Of a stretch of 14,705 nucleotides of DNA, positions 6,544 to 13,107 are shown one piece after another. Below the pieces are notes generated by a model. It worked only from the letters and a program-made list of their open reading frames with translations. It was not told where the DNA came from and made no database searches. Each line of letters opens with the position of its first letter. Position 1 is the first letter of the stretch. The position numbers and the translations under genes are program-made. Source of the DNA: an uncultured Eubacteriales bacterium (GTDB lineage: Bacteria > Bacillota > Clostridia > Oscillospirales > Acutalibacteraceae); NCBI GenBank assembly GCA_934667575.1, contig CAKUME010000007.1, positions 1-14,705 of the forward strand, given 5' to 3'.

Positions 6544-7140
6544 TCATAAAAACACGGTGGGGCCGCCGGCAAAGCCGACAAACGCCATGGCCAAAATGCC
6601 GATGTAGATCAGCAGCGCGGGCAGACCGGTGAAGGCGTGCGGCATGGCCGCATTGCCGATGTATTCCGTCGCATTCTGCACGATCAGTGCCGCGAGCAAA
6701 AAGCCGAATCCGGTGCCGATCGCATACCCCACTGCCTGGGTATAGGGCATTTGAAGCATTTGCTCCGAAATGCCTGCCATCATCACCACGCTGTTGAACA
6801 CACCCGACGGCAGCGCCTCGGCGAGCGAAACGAACACGGGGGTGGACATGCGCCGAACCGCCGCAAGCACCAGCAGATACACGACCGCGAGCAGAACCAC
6901 CAGCGTGAGCACGCGCACCGACTGCAAAAACGGCACGCGCGCCGACAAAATGCGGATGAGGTGCATTTCGGACACCGCGATCCACGAAAAAAACATGACT
7001 GCGCCCGACGCAATGAAAATGCGGGGCAGCGACCGCGGAATGCGCAGCGCGCGCTCCGCGCCCACGCCGCAGGTAAAAATCAGGTTCTGCGCGAACACGC
7101 CCAACAGCGCGTAGGTTAAAATTTGCATGGCCGTGTTCAA
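6544..7140 (-). CDS. RnfA-like membrane subunit lacking the cluster cysteines
   Basis: This 198-residue protein, almost all hydrophobic with about six membrane segments, aligns by eye along its whole length with RnfA/RsxA. Landmarks are AQNLIFTCGVG near the N-terminus, a VRRMSTPVF turn, ALPSGVFNSVVM, and a C-terminal LAMAFVGFAGG matching the family ending. RnfA and RnfE normally form a pseudosymmetric pair holding a 2Fe-2S cluster in the membrane with two cysteines each. Here the first cysteine position is Glu29 (a shifted Cys24 is nearby) and the second is Ser117 (NC to NS), so a normal cluster site is not visible. The start is taken as TTG 7140, which overlaps the rnfE-like stop (TTGA). GGAGG lies 8 bases upstream of it, better spaced than for ATG 7128. 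Last gene of the rpe-rnf-like operon. Confidence 0.78.
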   Translation of the reverse strand: MNTAMQILTYALLGVFAQNLIFTCGVGAERALRIPRSLPRIFIASGAVMFFSWIAVSEMHLIRILSARVPFLQSVRVLTLVVLLAVVYLLVLAAVRRMSTPVFVSLAEALPSGVFNSVVMMAGISEQMLQMPYTQAVGYAIGTGFGFLLAALIVQNATEYIGNAAMPHAFTGLPALLIYIGILAMAFVGFAGGPTVFL

Positions 7141-7778
7141 CGCGGCTTCCTCCCTTCCTTTTGAATATGGCGCAGCCGGATCGCGCGCCATAGCGCACAC
7201 ACAAAGCCGAGCACAATAAAGCCGAAAAACGGCACCTGCGCCATATGCAGCGCCGGGCTGGTGTGAATGAGCGTGACGCCGCCGAGCGTGCCGGATTGAA
7301 ACAGCTCGCGCACGCCGCCCACCAAGCACGCCGCCACGGCAAACCCGGCCGCGCAGGTGGCGGAATCGATCAGCGTCGTGCGCAGCGACTGGCGCGGCGC
7401 ATAGCGCACCGCGCGGCTGAGCATCATCGAGTTGAGCGCGATCAGCGGCAGATAATAGCGAAACAGCAACGTCATGGAACCGTAGCGCCATTGCAGCAGC
7501 AGCATGCCCAGCGTGTAGAACCCGGCGGCCGACACCGCCACCGCCGGGGTGCGCAGATAGCGCGGCAGCCGGCTGAAGCATGCGCTCGAAAGCAGGCATT
7601 CCGGAATCAGCACCAGCGCGAGCAGCTGCGACAAGATCCAGCCGTTTTCGAGCGTGGTGGCCGCCGCCACAATGGTGCAGATGCCCAGCGCCGTGGTGAG
7701 CACCGGATTGGCGTACAAAATGTTTCGCTGCGCCGCGTCGCGCAGCTCAGCGAGGAGCGAGCGGGACGGTGATTTCAT
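7137..7778 (-). CDS. RnfE-like membrane subunit with one cluster cysteine lost
   Basis: This 213-residue membrane protein follows the RnfE/RsxE plan. It has a short cytoplasmic start, NPVLTTALGICTIVAA (Cys34 at the usual GLCP position, but Pro is replaced), a YYLPLIALNSMMLSRAVRYA segment matching the IPLIVxNCIxxGRA motif, then GGVRELFQSGTL matching the REL-x-GxGTL region. The second cluster cysteine is replaced by Ser117. In ordinary Rnf complexes RnfE and RnfA hold a 2Fe-2S cluster on the electron path coupled to ion pumping. ATG 7778 lies 32 bases inside the upstream rnfD-like gene and follows a strong AAAGGAGG site. The stop overlaps the TTG of the rnfA-like gene, so the two are probably translated together. 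Family assignment is good; redox activity is doubtful. Confidence 0.83.
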   Translation of the reverse strand: MKSPSRSLLAELRDAAQRNILYANPVLTTALGICTIVAAATTLENGWILSQLLALVLIPECLLSSACFSRLPRYLRTPAVAVSAAGFYTLGMLLLQWRYGSMTLLFRYYLPLIALNSMMLSRAVRYAPRQSLRTTLIDSATCAAGFAVAACLVGGVRELFQSGTLGGVTLIHTSPALHMAQVPFFGFIVLGFVCALWRAIRLRHIQKEGRKPR

Positions 7779-8754
7779 TCGTGTGCGCCTCCTTTCCGGG
7801 GCGGGTCAGCCGCCAAACCAGCCGGTCGAGCGGGATCGCGGCCGGGCAGATCAGCAGCACGGCAAAGCATCCGCCCTGCTCATACACGCCCCAGCGGCGG
7901 AACAGCATGGCGGCCAGCCCGCCCAAAAATCCGTACAAACATTGCGAGAGCGGCAGCTTGGGCGCGTTGGCCGGATCGGTGGCCAAAAACGCCGCGCAAA
8001 ACGCGAGGGAACCGGTCGAAAGCTCGATCATCACCGAGTCGGCGCGGCCGGTGGACACGCGCGGAAACAGCCCCGCCATGAGCCCCGCGGCCAGCATCCA
8101 GCAAATGGCGATGCGCGCGCTCACGGTGCGGCGGCAAAATAGATAAAGCGCCGTTGCCGCGGTTAAAAAGGTCATGGTGGTGCCGATCGGCCCGGCAATG
8201 GTGCCCGCCATCAGCTCGGGCTTGAGCAGCTCCGGCCGCGCGCCCGAAGCGAGCAGCGCCGTGGGCGACTGCGCGGCCGTTACCGTGGCTGCGCGAAAAA
8301 TATTCCAATCCATCGGGCCGGAGAGCACGTCCGCATACGAGAAGATCACGTCCGGAAAACACAGCACCGCGAACGCAAAGCCCGCCGCCGCGGGTGGGAA
8401 CGGCGTGCGCCCGGTGCCGCCAAACGGCATTTTGGCCACGGCAATGGCAAAAATCACGGCGGCGGCCGGCGCGTAAAACGCGATGTTGGCAGGCATCAGC
8501 ATGGCAATCAGCACGCCGGTGACGATCGAATCCAAATCGCCCGCGGCGATCTCGCGGCGCAGGATCAGGCTGCACAGCACCTCGGTGAGCACTGCCGTGG
8601 CTGCGCACGCCAGCGTGAGCCAAAGCGGCCGTAGCCCAAACCGCACCACCTGCGGCACCAGCAGCAGCGCGCAGCACAGCAGCAGGTCCAGCTTCATGCT
8701 CTGCGCGCGGTCGCCGGCGTGCCAAAAGGGCGGTTTTGTTTGCGTGAATATCAT
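7747..8754 (-). CDS. RnfD-like membrane subunit with altered flavinylation motif
   Basis: This 335-residue multi-span membrane protein belongs to the RnfD/NqrB family. It starts KPPFWHAGDRAQSMKLDLLL, matching the SSPHxHxGDS-type family start. Further landmarks are GGTGRTPFPPAAAGF (NPFNPA region), GTIAGPIGTT (GxxGExS region), LATDPANAPKL (ATDPVTSP region) and EQGGCFAVLL (GxAFAVLL region). Family members carry FMN covalently on a Thr within DxxSGAT or a close variant. Here the aligned stretch is TAAQSPTAL (159-167): Thr165 remains, but the Asp, Ser and Gly/Ala are replaced. ATG 8754 follows AAAGGAG (8766-8772). There is a 187-base gap from the rnfC-like gene and a 32-base overlap with the rnfE-like gene. 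No rnfG gene follows, unlike the usual C-D-G-E-A-B order. Confidence 0.86.
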   Translation of the reverse strand: MIFTQTKPPFWHAGDRAQSMKLDLLLCCALLLVPQVVRFGLRPLWLTLACAATAVLTEVLCSLILRREIAAGDLDSIVTGVLIAMLMPANIAFYAPAAAVIFAIAVAKMPFGGTGRTPFPPAAAGFAFAVLCFPDVIFSYADVLSGPMDWNIFRAATVTAAQSPTALLASGARPELLKPELMAGTIAGPIGTTMTFLTAATALYLFCRRTVSARIAICWMLAAGLMAGLFPRVSTGRADSVMIELSTGSLAFCAAFLATDPANAPKLPLSQCLYGFLGGLAAMLFRRWGVYEQGGCFAVLLICPAAIPLDRLVWRLTRPGKEAHTNEITVPLAPR

Positions 8755-8941
8755 AAAATCGCAGGCTCCTTTCCGCCCGCCAAAGCGGCGGTGCAATTCA
8801 AACGATTGTTTTTGATTGGTGTATTTTCGGCGGCGGCAAAAAACAAAGCCATCGGCCTGCCGCGCGCAGAAAAACGGATGACCGCACAACATGAAAAAAT
8901 GCGGAGCAATATGCGCATGCTGCGCGGCATCGGGAAGAAAA
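8755..8941 (-). other. 187-base gap between rnfC-like and rnfD-like genes
   Basis: This is the only large gap inside the operon and is more AT-rich than its flanks. A small GC-rich hairpin (8777-8791, five pairs, five-base loop) lies just upstream of the rnfD-like ribosome binding site. A weak hairpin with a T-run can be drawn in the first part, downstream of the rnfC-like stop. The stretch also has a short minus-strand open frame ending in an ATGA overlap with the rnfD-like start. That frame has no ribosome binding site and no recognisable protein, so it is not called as a gene. Confidence 0.4.
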
Positions 8942-10228
8942 TCAGTCGCGGCGATCCTTCCACAGGCCGAGCGCCTGCGGCTTGGGCGGGTGCTGCAGGC
9001 GTTCCACCAGCGGAATGTTTGCCGGGCAAACGGCAGCGCATGCGCCGCAGCCAATGCAGCGGTCGGCACCGTAAAAATCCACTTTGTTCCATTCGCCACG
9101 CTCGGCGGAATGCAGCGCGGCATAGGGGAACACCCCCACCGGGCACGCCGCCGCGCATCGGCCGCAGGCCACGCACACCGTTTCGCGCGGCGGCAGCTCC
9201 GCCATGGCCAAAATGCAGCGGGTGTCCTGCGTGACCGGGATGCGCGCCGGGTCGGCCACCGCGCTGCCGCAAAGCGCCGAGCGCACGGCCACCAGCCGAT
9301 AGCCCTGCTGATGCAGCGCGCACTGCGCCAGCACATCCGCAATGGGGGTGCCCAGCAGCACGCTGAAGTTGCGCGGATGGCGCACCGCCGTGCCCGACAC
9401 GGTCACGATGCAGCGCTCGGGCGGGTGATGCAGCCGCACTGCGCGGTTCAGCCGCAAACAGGCCTGCGCGCCCACGCGGCCGAACATGCGCCCGGCAAAC
9501 AGCGCGTGCTGCCGCAAATTCGGCCACAGCGGGTATTTGCCGTTCACGTTGAGCAGCCGGTCCCCCAGCTGCGCGCGCAGCCGCCGCGCGGCCGCGAACC
9601 CGGCATCGGCCGCGCGGGCGGTCACGATCACCGTTTCGGGCGCGCGAAGGTCGCTGCATGCCCGAGCCGCCAGCGCCAGCCCGTCGGTAATGTCGCCGCC
9701 GTTTTCCATCAGCGCGCACAGGCTGTCGGTGTTATAGGGGTCGTCGCACACGGCGTCGCACGCGAGCAGCTCAATGCCGGCCTCGCCAAAACGGCGCAGC
9801 TTGTCCGCAAGCGGCACGCCGTCCACTTCGTCCACAATGCCGGCCGCTTCGGCGGTGCGCAGAACGGATTCCCGGTTCGGCTGCTGGCGGCTGGGCCGCG
9901 TGAGCGTGTGGGGCACCGAAGTCGCGGCGTCGGTGTTAATGTAGAGGCACAGCCAGCTGCCGCGGCCGGGCAGCGGCAGCACCGCGCGCCCCGCCGCAAC
10001 GCCGCCCGCCGGCAGGCTGACGGCGCAGCCGCGGTCGGCGCACACGGCCGCAGCCGAAAATGCGCTCAGCCGCCGTCCGTCGGGCGCAATCTGCCACAAG
10101 TCGGCGTCCGCTTCGGGGCACACCGGCACAATCAGCTGCTTGCTTGCGGGCAGCTCCGTGAGCGGCGCGTGCAGCGCCCGGCTGCGCTCATTTTCCAGCC
10201 GGATTCCGGCGCCCGAGATCCACTTCAT
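8942..10228 (-). CDS. RnfC-like subunit: two 4Fe-4S motifs kept, NADH/FMN motif lost
   Basis: This 428-residue soluble protein has the RnfC domain order. An N-terminal GGxxxxE-like start (ISGAGIRLENERSRA) and barrel-sandwich part come first, then the Complex1_51K-like region (about 120-250), an SLBB part with IVTVSGTAVRHPRNF and LLGTP (272-295), and a C-terminal bacterial ferredoxin domain. The latter has CxxCxxCxxxCP twice: Cys352/355/358/362 and Cys391/394/397/401. In RnfC the NADH/FMN site is built around GxGGAGFPT and ECEPYxTAD. Here these read DEVDGVPLADKL and AVCDDPYNTDSL, and the KYPxGGE segment reads KYPLWPN. NADH oxidation is therefore doubtful, while electron transfer through the ferredoxin domain remains possible. 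ATG 10228 follows AAAGGAG. It lies 45 bases after rpe. Confidence 0.84.
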   Translation of the reverse strand: MKWISGAGIRLENERSRALHAPLTELPASKQLIVPVCPEADADLWQIAPDGRRLSAFSAAAVCADRGCAVSLPAGGVAAGRAVLPLPGRGSWLCLYINTDAATSVPHTLTRPSRQQPNRESVLRTAEAAGIVDEVDGVPLADKLRRFGEAGIELLACDAVCDDPYNTDSLCALMENGGDITDGLALAARACSDLRAPETVIVTARAADAGFAAARRLRAQLGDRLLNVNGKYPLWPNLRQHALFAGRMFGRVGAQACLRLNRAVRLHHPPERCIVTVSGTAVRHPRNFSVLLGTPIADVLAQCALHQQGYRLVAVRSALCGSAVADPARIPVTQDTRCILAMAELPPRETVCVACGRCAAACPVGVFPYAALHSAERGEWNKVDFYGADRCIGCGACAAVCPANIPLVERLQHPPKPQALGLWKDRRD

Positions 10229-10273
10229 TCCAACCGGCTCCTTTCGTTGCATGCATGGCAAAATCAAACGGCC

Positions 10274-10936
10274 TCATCCGCGCAGCTGCGTCATCATGGC
10301 CGCCGGGTCGGCCGCGCCGAACACCGCGCTGCCCGCGACCGCCAGCGCTGCGCCTGCCGCGCGCACCTGCGCCGCGGTGGTTGGATTCACGCCGCCGTCC
10401 ACCGACAGGATCGGCCGCGCGGCCGAATGCGTTTCGTCCATGTGTGCGCGCAGCGTGCGCAGCTTGTCCAAGCAGGCGGGAATCAGCTTTTGATTGCCGA
10501 ACCCCGGCTCCACCGTCATGATCAGCGCAAGATCCAGCTCATCCAGATAGGGGAACAGCGCTTCGGCGGGCGTGGCGGGCTTGATCGACAGCCCCGCGCG
10601 CGCACCGGCCGCGCGAATGCCCCGCAGCGTGCGGCGCACGGTGGCCTCGTCGGGCGCCGCTTCCAGATGGAACGTGACGTAGTCGGCGCCGGCCGCCACA
10701 AACTGCTCCGTGTATTTCCACGGTTCCACAATCATCAGGTGCACGTCGAACGGGCGCCGGGTGTAGGGCCGAATGGCGCGCACCACCGGCAGCCCGAGGG
10801 TGATATTCGGCACGAACACGCCGTCCATCACATCAATATGAATCATGTCGGCGCCCGCTTTGTCCATTCGGGCCACTTCGTCCCCGAGCCGTGCAAAGTC
10901 GGCCGAGAGAATCGACGGTGCAATCTGAAGCATCAT
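10274..10936 (-). CDS. rpe: Ribulose-phosphate 3-epimerase
   Basis: This 220-residue TIM-barrel enzyme of normal length interconverts ribulose 5-phosphate and xylulose 5-phosphate in the pentose phosphate pathway. Family motifs are clear: APSILSADFARLG at the start, HIDVMDGVFVPNIT with metal-binding His and the catalytic Asp, DVHLMI, then MTVEPGFGNQ (usually GFGGQ) and VDGGVN with the second catalytic Asp. AGAALAVAGSAVF binds phosphate. Two adjacent ATG codons (10936 and 10933) could start it; AGGAAGG lies upstream at 10948-10954, and a good promoter precedes it. It is the first gene of the operon and is followed 45 bases later by the rnfC-like gene. Pairing with rnf-type genes is unusual, since rpe in Clostridia is more often near rsgA and thiN. 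Confidence 0.95.
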   Translation of the reverse strand: MMLQIAPSILSADFARLGDEVARMDKAGADMIHIDVMDGVFVPNITLGLPVVRAIRPYTRRPFDVHLMIVEPWKYTEQFVAAGADYVTFHLEAAPDEATVRRTLRGIRAAGARAGLSIKPATPAEALFPYLDELDLALIMTVEPGFGNQKLIPACLDKLRTLRAHMDETHSAARPILSVDGGVNPTTAAQVRAAGAALAVAGSAVFGAADPAAMMTQLRG

Positions 10937-10986
10937 ACAAAATCGAACCTTCCTGTTGCCGCGCCGTGCGCGCGGATATTTATCTT

Positions 10987-11015
10987 ATTGTAGCATAAAA
11001 CCGCGGCAAACGCAA
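10987..11015 (-). promoter_or_regulatory. Sigma-A promoter for the rpe-rnf-like operon
   Basis: On the minus strand TTGCGT (11010-11015) and TACAAT (10987-10992) are 17 bp apart, about 50 bp upstream of the rpe start. No second clear promoter is seen in the 45-base gap before the rnfC-like gene, so this probably drives all five genes. Confidence 0.65.
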
Positions 11016-11041
11016 CCCGTTTATCGTCCGCCGTGCGCGTT

Positions 11042-11071
11042 CAAAATGCCGCGCGCAGCCGGGGCCGCGGC
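11042..11071 (-). terminator. Weak candidate terminator after the ydcF-like gene
   Basis: On the minus strand a six-pair all-GC stem (11066-11071 with 11048-11053) with a 12-base loop is followed by ATTTTG. The T-tract is short, so this is only a candidate separating the ydcF-like gene from the rpe promoter. Confidence 0.3.
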
Positions 11072-11077
11072 CTGCGA

Positions 11078-11896
11078 TCAATAGCCCGCAAAAAACAGCC
11101 GCACGGTGCCGCATAGCTCGCGCGCAAAAAACAGCGGCTCCAGCGGCGCATAGGTGCGGCAGGGCGCCGCAAACGGCTGTGCGCCGGCCGCACGCAGCCA
11201 GTGAAATGCGCGCAGCTCATGCCACCAGTCGGTGGCCACTGCGGCCGCGGCGCCGTTCCAGCCGTTTTCGCGCAGCAGCGCCGCCGAAAACGCGATGTTT
11301 TCTTCCGTGTTGCGCGACTGCGCCTCGGTGAGAATGCGCTCGGCCGCCACGCCGTGCGCGATCAGCCAATCGCGCATCACCTCGGCCTCGGCATGCGGTT
11401 CGCCGTCGCCCTGCCCGCCCGACACCACGGCCATGGCGTTGGGGTGTGCGGCCAAGTATTTTTCCGCCGCCCGCAGCCGCATGGTGAGCATCGGGCTGGG
11501 GCCGGCGGCGTACACCTGGCAGCCCAGCACGATCAGCGGCGGATCGTCGTCGGCCGCCGGTCGCTGCGCGCAGCACCAAAGCATGGCGCCCGTCACTGCG
11601 GTGCAGTAAAGCAAAGCGGCTGCGAGCAGCCCGGCTGCCGTGCGCAGCAGAACCCGCCCCGGCGTGTGCGCCCAAAGCCGTGCGCAAAGCGCGCGCGCCG
11701 CGCGGGGAAACAGCGCGATCAGCAGCCCCGGCACCGCCACCGCCCAAATGGCCAGCGAGCCGTAGTTCAAAATGCCCATGGTGCACAGCGGCAGCAACGC
11801 GGCCAGGATCAGCCCCGCCGATGCGGCGCCGAGCAGCGCACGGCCGAAGGCGCGCGCGCGGTGCGGGCGAATGCATGTGTGGGAACGGTTCGTCAC
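11078..11896 (-). CDS. YdcF/DUF218 family membrane protein
   Basis: This 272-residue protein has three N-terminal membrane segments (about 18-40, 45-63 and 83-108) followed by a DUF218 domain. That domain begins PPLIVLGCQVYAAGPSPMLTMRL, with VVSGGQGDGEPHAEAEVM (158-174) and ESRNTEEN-like EAQSRNTEENIAFS (191-204) as hallmark motifs. Members (YdcF, SanA and ElyC relatives) are linked to envelope integrity and bind nucleotide-like ligands in some cases; no reaction is certain. The start is taken as GTG 11896, because AGGAGGG lies six bases upstream; the frame continues a little further 5' without signals. It begins 31 bases after the metallophosphoesterase gene ends and probably shares its transcript. 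Confidence 0.85.
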   Translation of the reverse strand: MTNRSHTCIRPHRARAFGRALLGAASAGLILAALLPLCTMGILNYGSLAIWAVAVPGLLIALFPRAARALCARLWAHTPGRVLLRTAAGLLAAALLYCTAVTGAMLWCCAQRPAADDDPPLIVLGCQVYAAGPSPMLTMRLRAAEKYLAAHPNAMAVVSGGQGDGEPHAEAEVMRDWLIAHGVAAERILTEAQSRNTEENIAFSAALLRENGWNGAAAAVATDWWHELRAFHWLRAAGAQPFAAPCRTYAPLEPLFFARELCGTVRLFFAGY

Positions 11897-11927
11897 AAAA
11901 ATCCCTCCTGAGCCAAGCAAGGGGGCG

Positions 11928-12755
11928 TTATGCGCCCCGGGTGCCCACCAGCCGAATCCAACTCAGCTCCGGGCGGTTCAAAATGCGCGGCGCTTTGGAA
12001 TACACCAGCCCGCGCGACACGATCAGCTGGGCAGGCGATCGCCCGCCGCCGCACGGCAGGGTGTAGCGCCCCGCCGAGTAGCGCGGAAAAAACCGCCGCG
12101 CGGGCGACAGCACCCCGCCCACCAGCGGCAGCCGAATTTGGCCGCCGTGAATGTGGCCGCTGAGCGTGAGCGGCGCGCCCCATTCCGCATAAGCCGCGAA
12201 CGGCGCAGGGTCGTGCGCCAGCAAGATGCCGTCGTCACCGCAGGGGCCGAGCGTCTGCCGCAGATCGTTTGCCGAAACGCGCTGCGTGAGCCGTGCGCGG
12301 GTGGCCCCGTTGCGGTCGGAATAAAAGATAAACCGCTGCAGGTAGCCGTAGAAGCGCAGCGGCCCGGCCGGGGTATCCAGCACGGCGGACGCATTGTCGA
12401 GCAGCGTGATGCCGCGCGCTTGGCAGCCCGCACGAAATGCTTGAATGCCGCAATGCAGTTCCACGCGCTTTTCGTGGTTGCCCAAGCTCGCAACCACCGG
12501 CACCTGCGGCGCACGGTCCAGCAGCGAGAAAAACAGCGCGCCGTCCGCGTCGTGGCGGCAGTCGATCAGGTCGCCGGTGCAGCAAATCAGCTCGGGCGGG
12601 TGCGCCCGCAGCGCGGCGGCCGCTTGGTCGACGCAGCTGCCGTAGCGCGCGGAGTGCACGTCGCTCAGGTGCGCAAGCGTGAGCGACACGCCCCGCGGCA
12701 GCAGCGGGCATTCGATTTCATAAAACGTGCATTCCAGCGTATAGTGATAGATCAT
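11928..12755 (-). CDS. Calcineurin-like metallophosphoesterase (YkuE/YaeI type)
   Basis: This 275-residue enzyme has all the metal-binding blocks of the family. They are LSDVHS (Asp32, His34), CTGDLID (Asp62), LGNHE (Asn93, His94), AHDP (His181) and GHIHGGQI (His201, His203). The order and the HGGQIRLPL ending match YkuE/YaeI-type phosphodiesterases, which are reported to act on phospholipid headgroups or lipid intermediates at the membrane. There is no clear signal peptide, so location is uncertain. ATG 12755 follows AAGGGAG seven bases upstream. It is the first gene of a pair with the ydcF-like gene, which fits an envelope-related role. Substrate is not determined from sequence. Confidence 0.88.
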   Translation of the reverse strand: MIYHYTLECTFYEIECPLLPRGVSLTLAHLSDVHSARYGSCVDQAAAALRAHPPELICCTGDLIDCRHDADGALFFSLLDRAPQVPVVASLGNHEKRVELHCGIQAFRAGCQARGITLLDNASAVLDTPAGPLRFYGYLQRFIFYSDRNGATRARLTQRVSANDLRQTLGPCGDDGILLAHDPAPFAAYAEWGAPLTLSGHIHGGQIRLPLVGGVLSPARRFFPRYSAGRYTLPCGGGRSPAQLIVSRGLVYSKAPRILNRPELSWIRLVGTRGA

Positions 12756-12846
12756 CGCGCGCTCCCTTTGTCAAAAGAATAAAGCAACAGCCGTGCGCCG
12801 CGCCAAACGGAGAACCGCTTTTTCGCGCGCAGGACGGTTATTTTTT

Positions 12847-12875
12847 ATTATACGCCTTTCCCGCGCGTTTTGCAC
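12847..12875 (-). promoter_or_regulatory. Probable promoter for the metallophosphoesterase gene
   Basis: On the minus strand a perfect TATAAT (12847-12852) has only a weak -35 match (GTGCAA, 12870-12875) 17 bp away. It is the only -10 box in the 217-base gap pointing at this gene. The gap also holds the tRNA promoter and is otherwise A/T-rich without recognisable genes. Confidence 0.5.
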
Positions 12876-12925
12876 CCCTTTTTTGAGGGAGAAGCGGAAA
12901 AAACAAAAGAAAATTTCGAAATCTA

Positions 12926-12954
12926 TTGATTCCGGCTCAAAAATGTGCTATAAT
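12926..12954 (+). promoter_or_regulatory. Extended -10 promoter for tRNA-Arg
   Basis: TTGATT (12926-12931) and a perfect TATAAT (12949-12954) are 17 bp apart, with a TGC extension directly before the -10 box. The tRNA starts 18 bp after the -10 box. Confidence 0.85.
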
Positions 12955-12972
12955 AACTGCACAAATCAAAAT

Positions 12973-13047
12973 GCGCCCGTGGTCCATCGGATAAGATTCC
13001 AGATTCCGATTCTGGCGAGGTAGGTTCGACTCCTATCGGGCGTACCA
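12973..13047 (+). tRNA. tRNA-Arg (anticodon CCG)
   Basis: A complete cloverleaf can be folded. The acceptor stem GCGCCCG pairs with CGGGCGT (one G-U pair at the end), and the anticodon stem CCAGA/TCTGG carries loop TTCCGAT with anticodon CCG. The T-arm is GTAGG/CCTAT with loop TTCGACT, and the CCA end is encoded (13045-13047). The D-stem is short and contains a G-U pair. It reads the CGG arginine codon, used in GC-rich genes. It has its own promoter and an intrinsic terminator immediately downstream. Confidence 0.95.
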
Positions 13048-13050
13048 CGA

Positions 13051-13088
13051 AAAAGGACTTTGCTCGCGCAGAGTTCTTTTGTTTTTTT
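13051..13088 (+). terminator. Intrinsic terminator after tRNA-Arg
   Basis: A 13-pair stem (13051-13063 with 13068-13080, two G-U pairs) closes a TCGC loop. The stem ends in TTTT, and after one G seven more T residues follow. It stops the tRNA transcript 20 bases before the thioesterase start codon, so that gene may rely on read-through or an unseen promoter. Confidence 0.88.
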
Positions 13089-13107
13089 GCAAGAAAGGGA
13101 AAACGCC

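Noticed and set aside
8751..8914. Small minus-strand open frame between the rnfC-like and rnfD-like genes, ending in ATGA
   Set aside because: The overlap looks tempting, but there is no ribosome binding site. The peptide lacks RnfG or RnfB features (no flavinylation motif, no ordered cysteine clusters).
8891..10993. A 700-codon open frame on the plus strand
   Set aside because: It lies antisense to the rnfC-like and rpe genes, is rich in Arg, His, Ala and Gln without recognisable domains, and is a typical by-product of GC-rich codon use on the opposite strand.
12973..13047. tRNA-Arg as an integration site of a mobile element
   Set aside because: No duplicated tRNA 3' end, integrase or phage gene is visible in the flanks; downstream are ordinary housekeeping-type genes.
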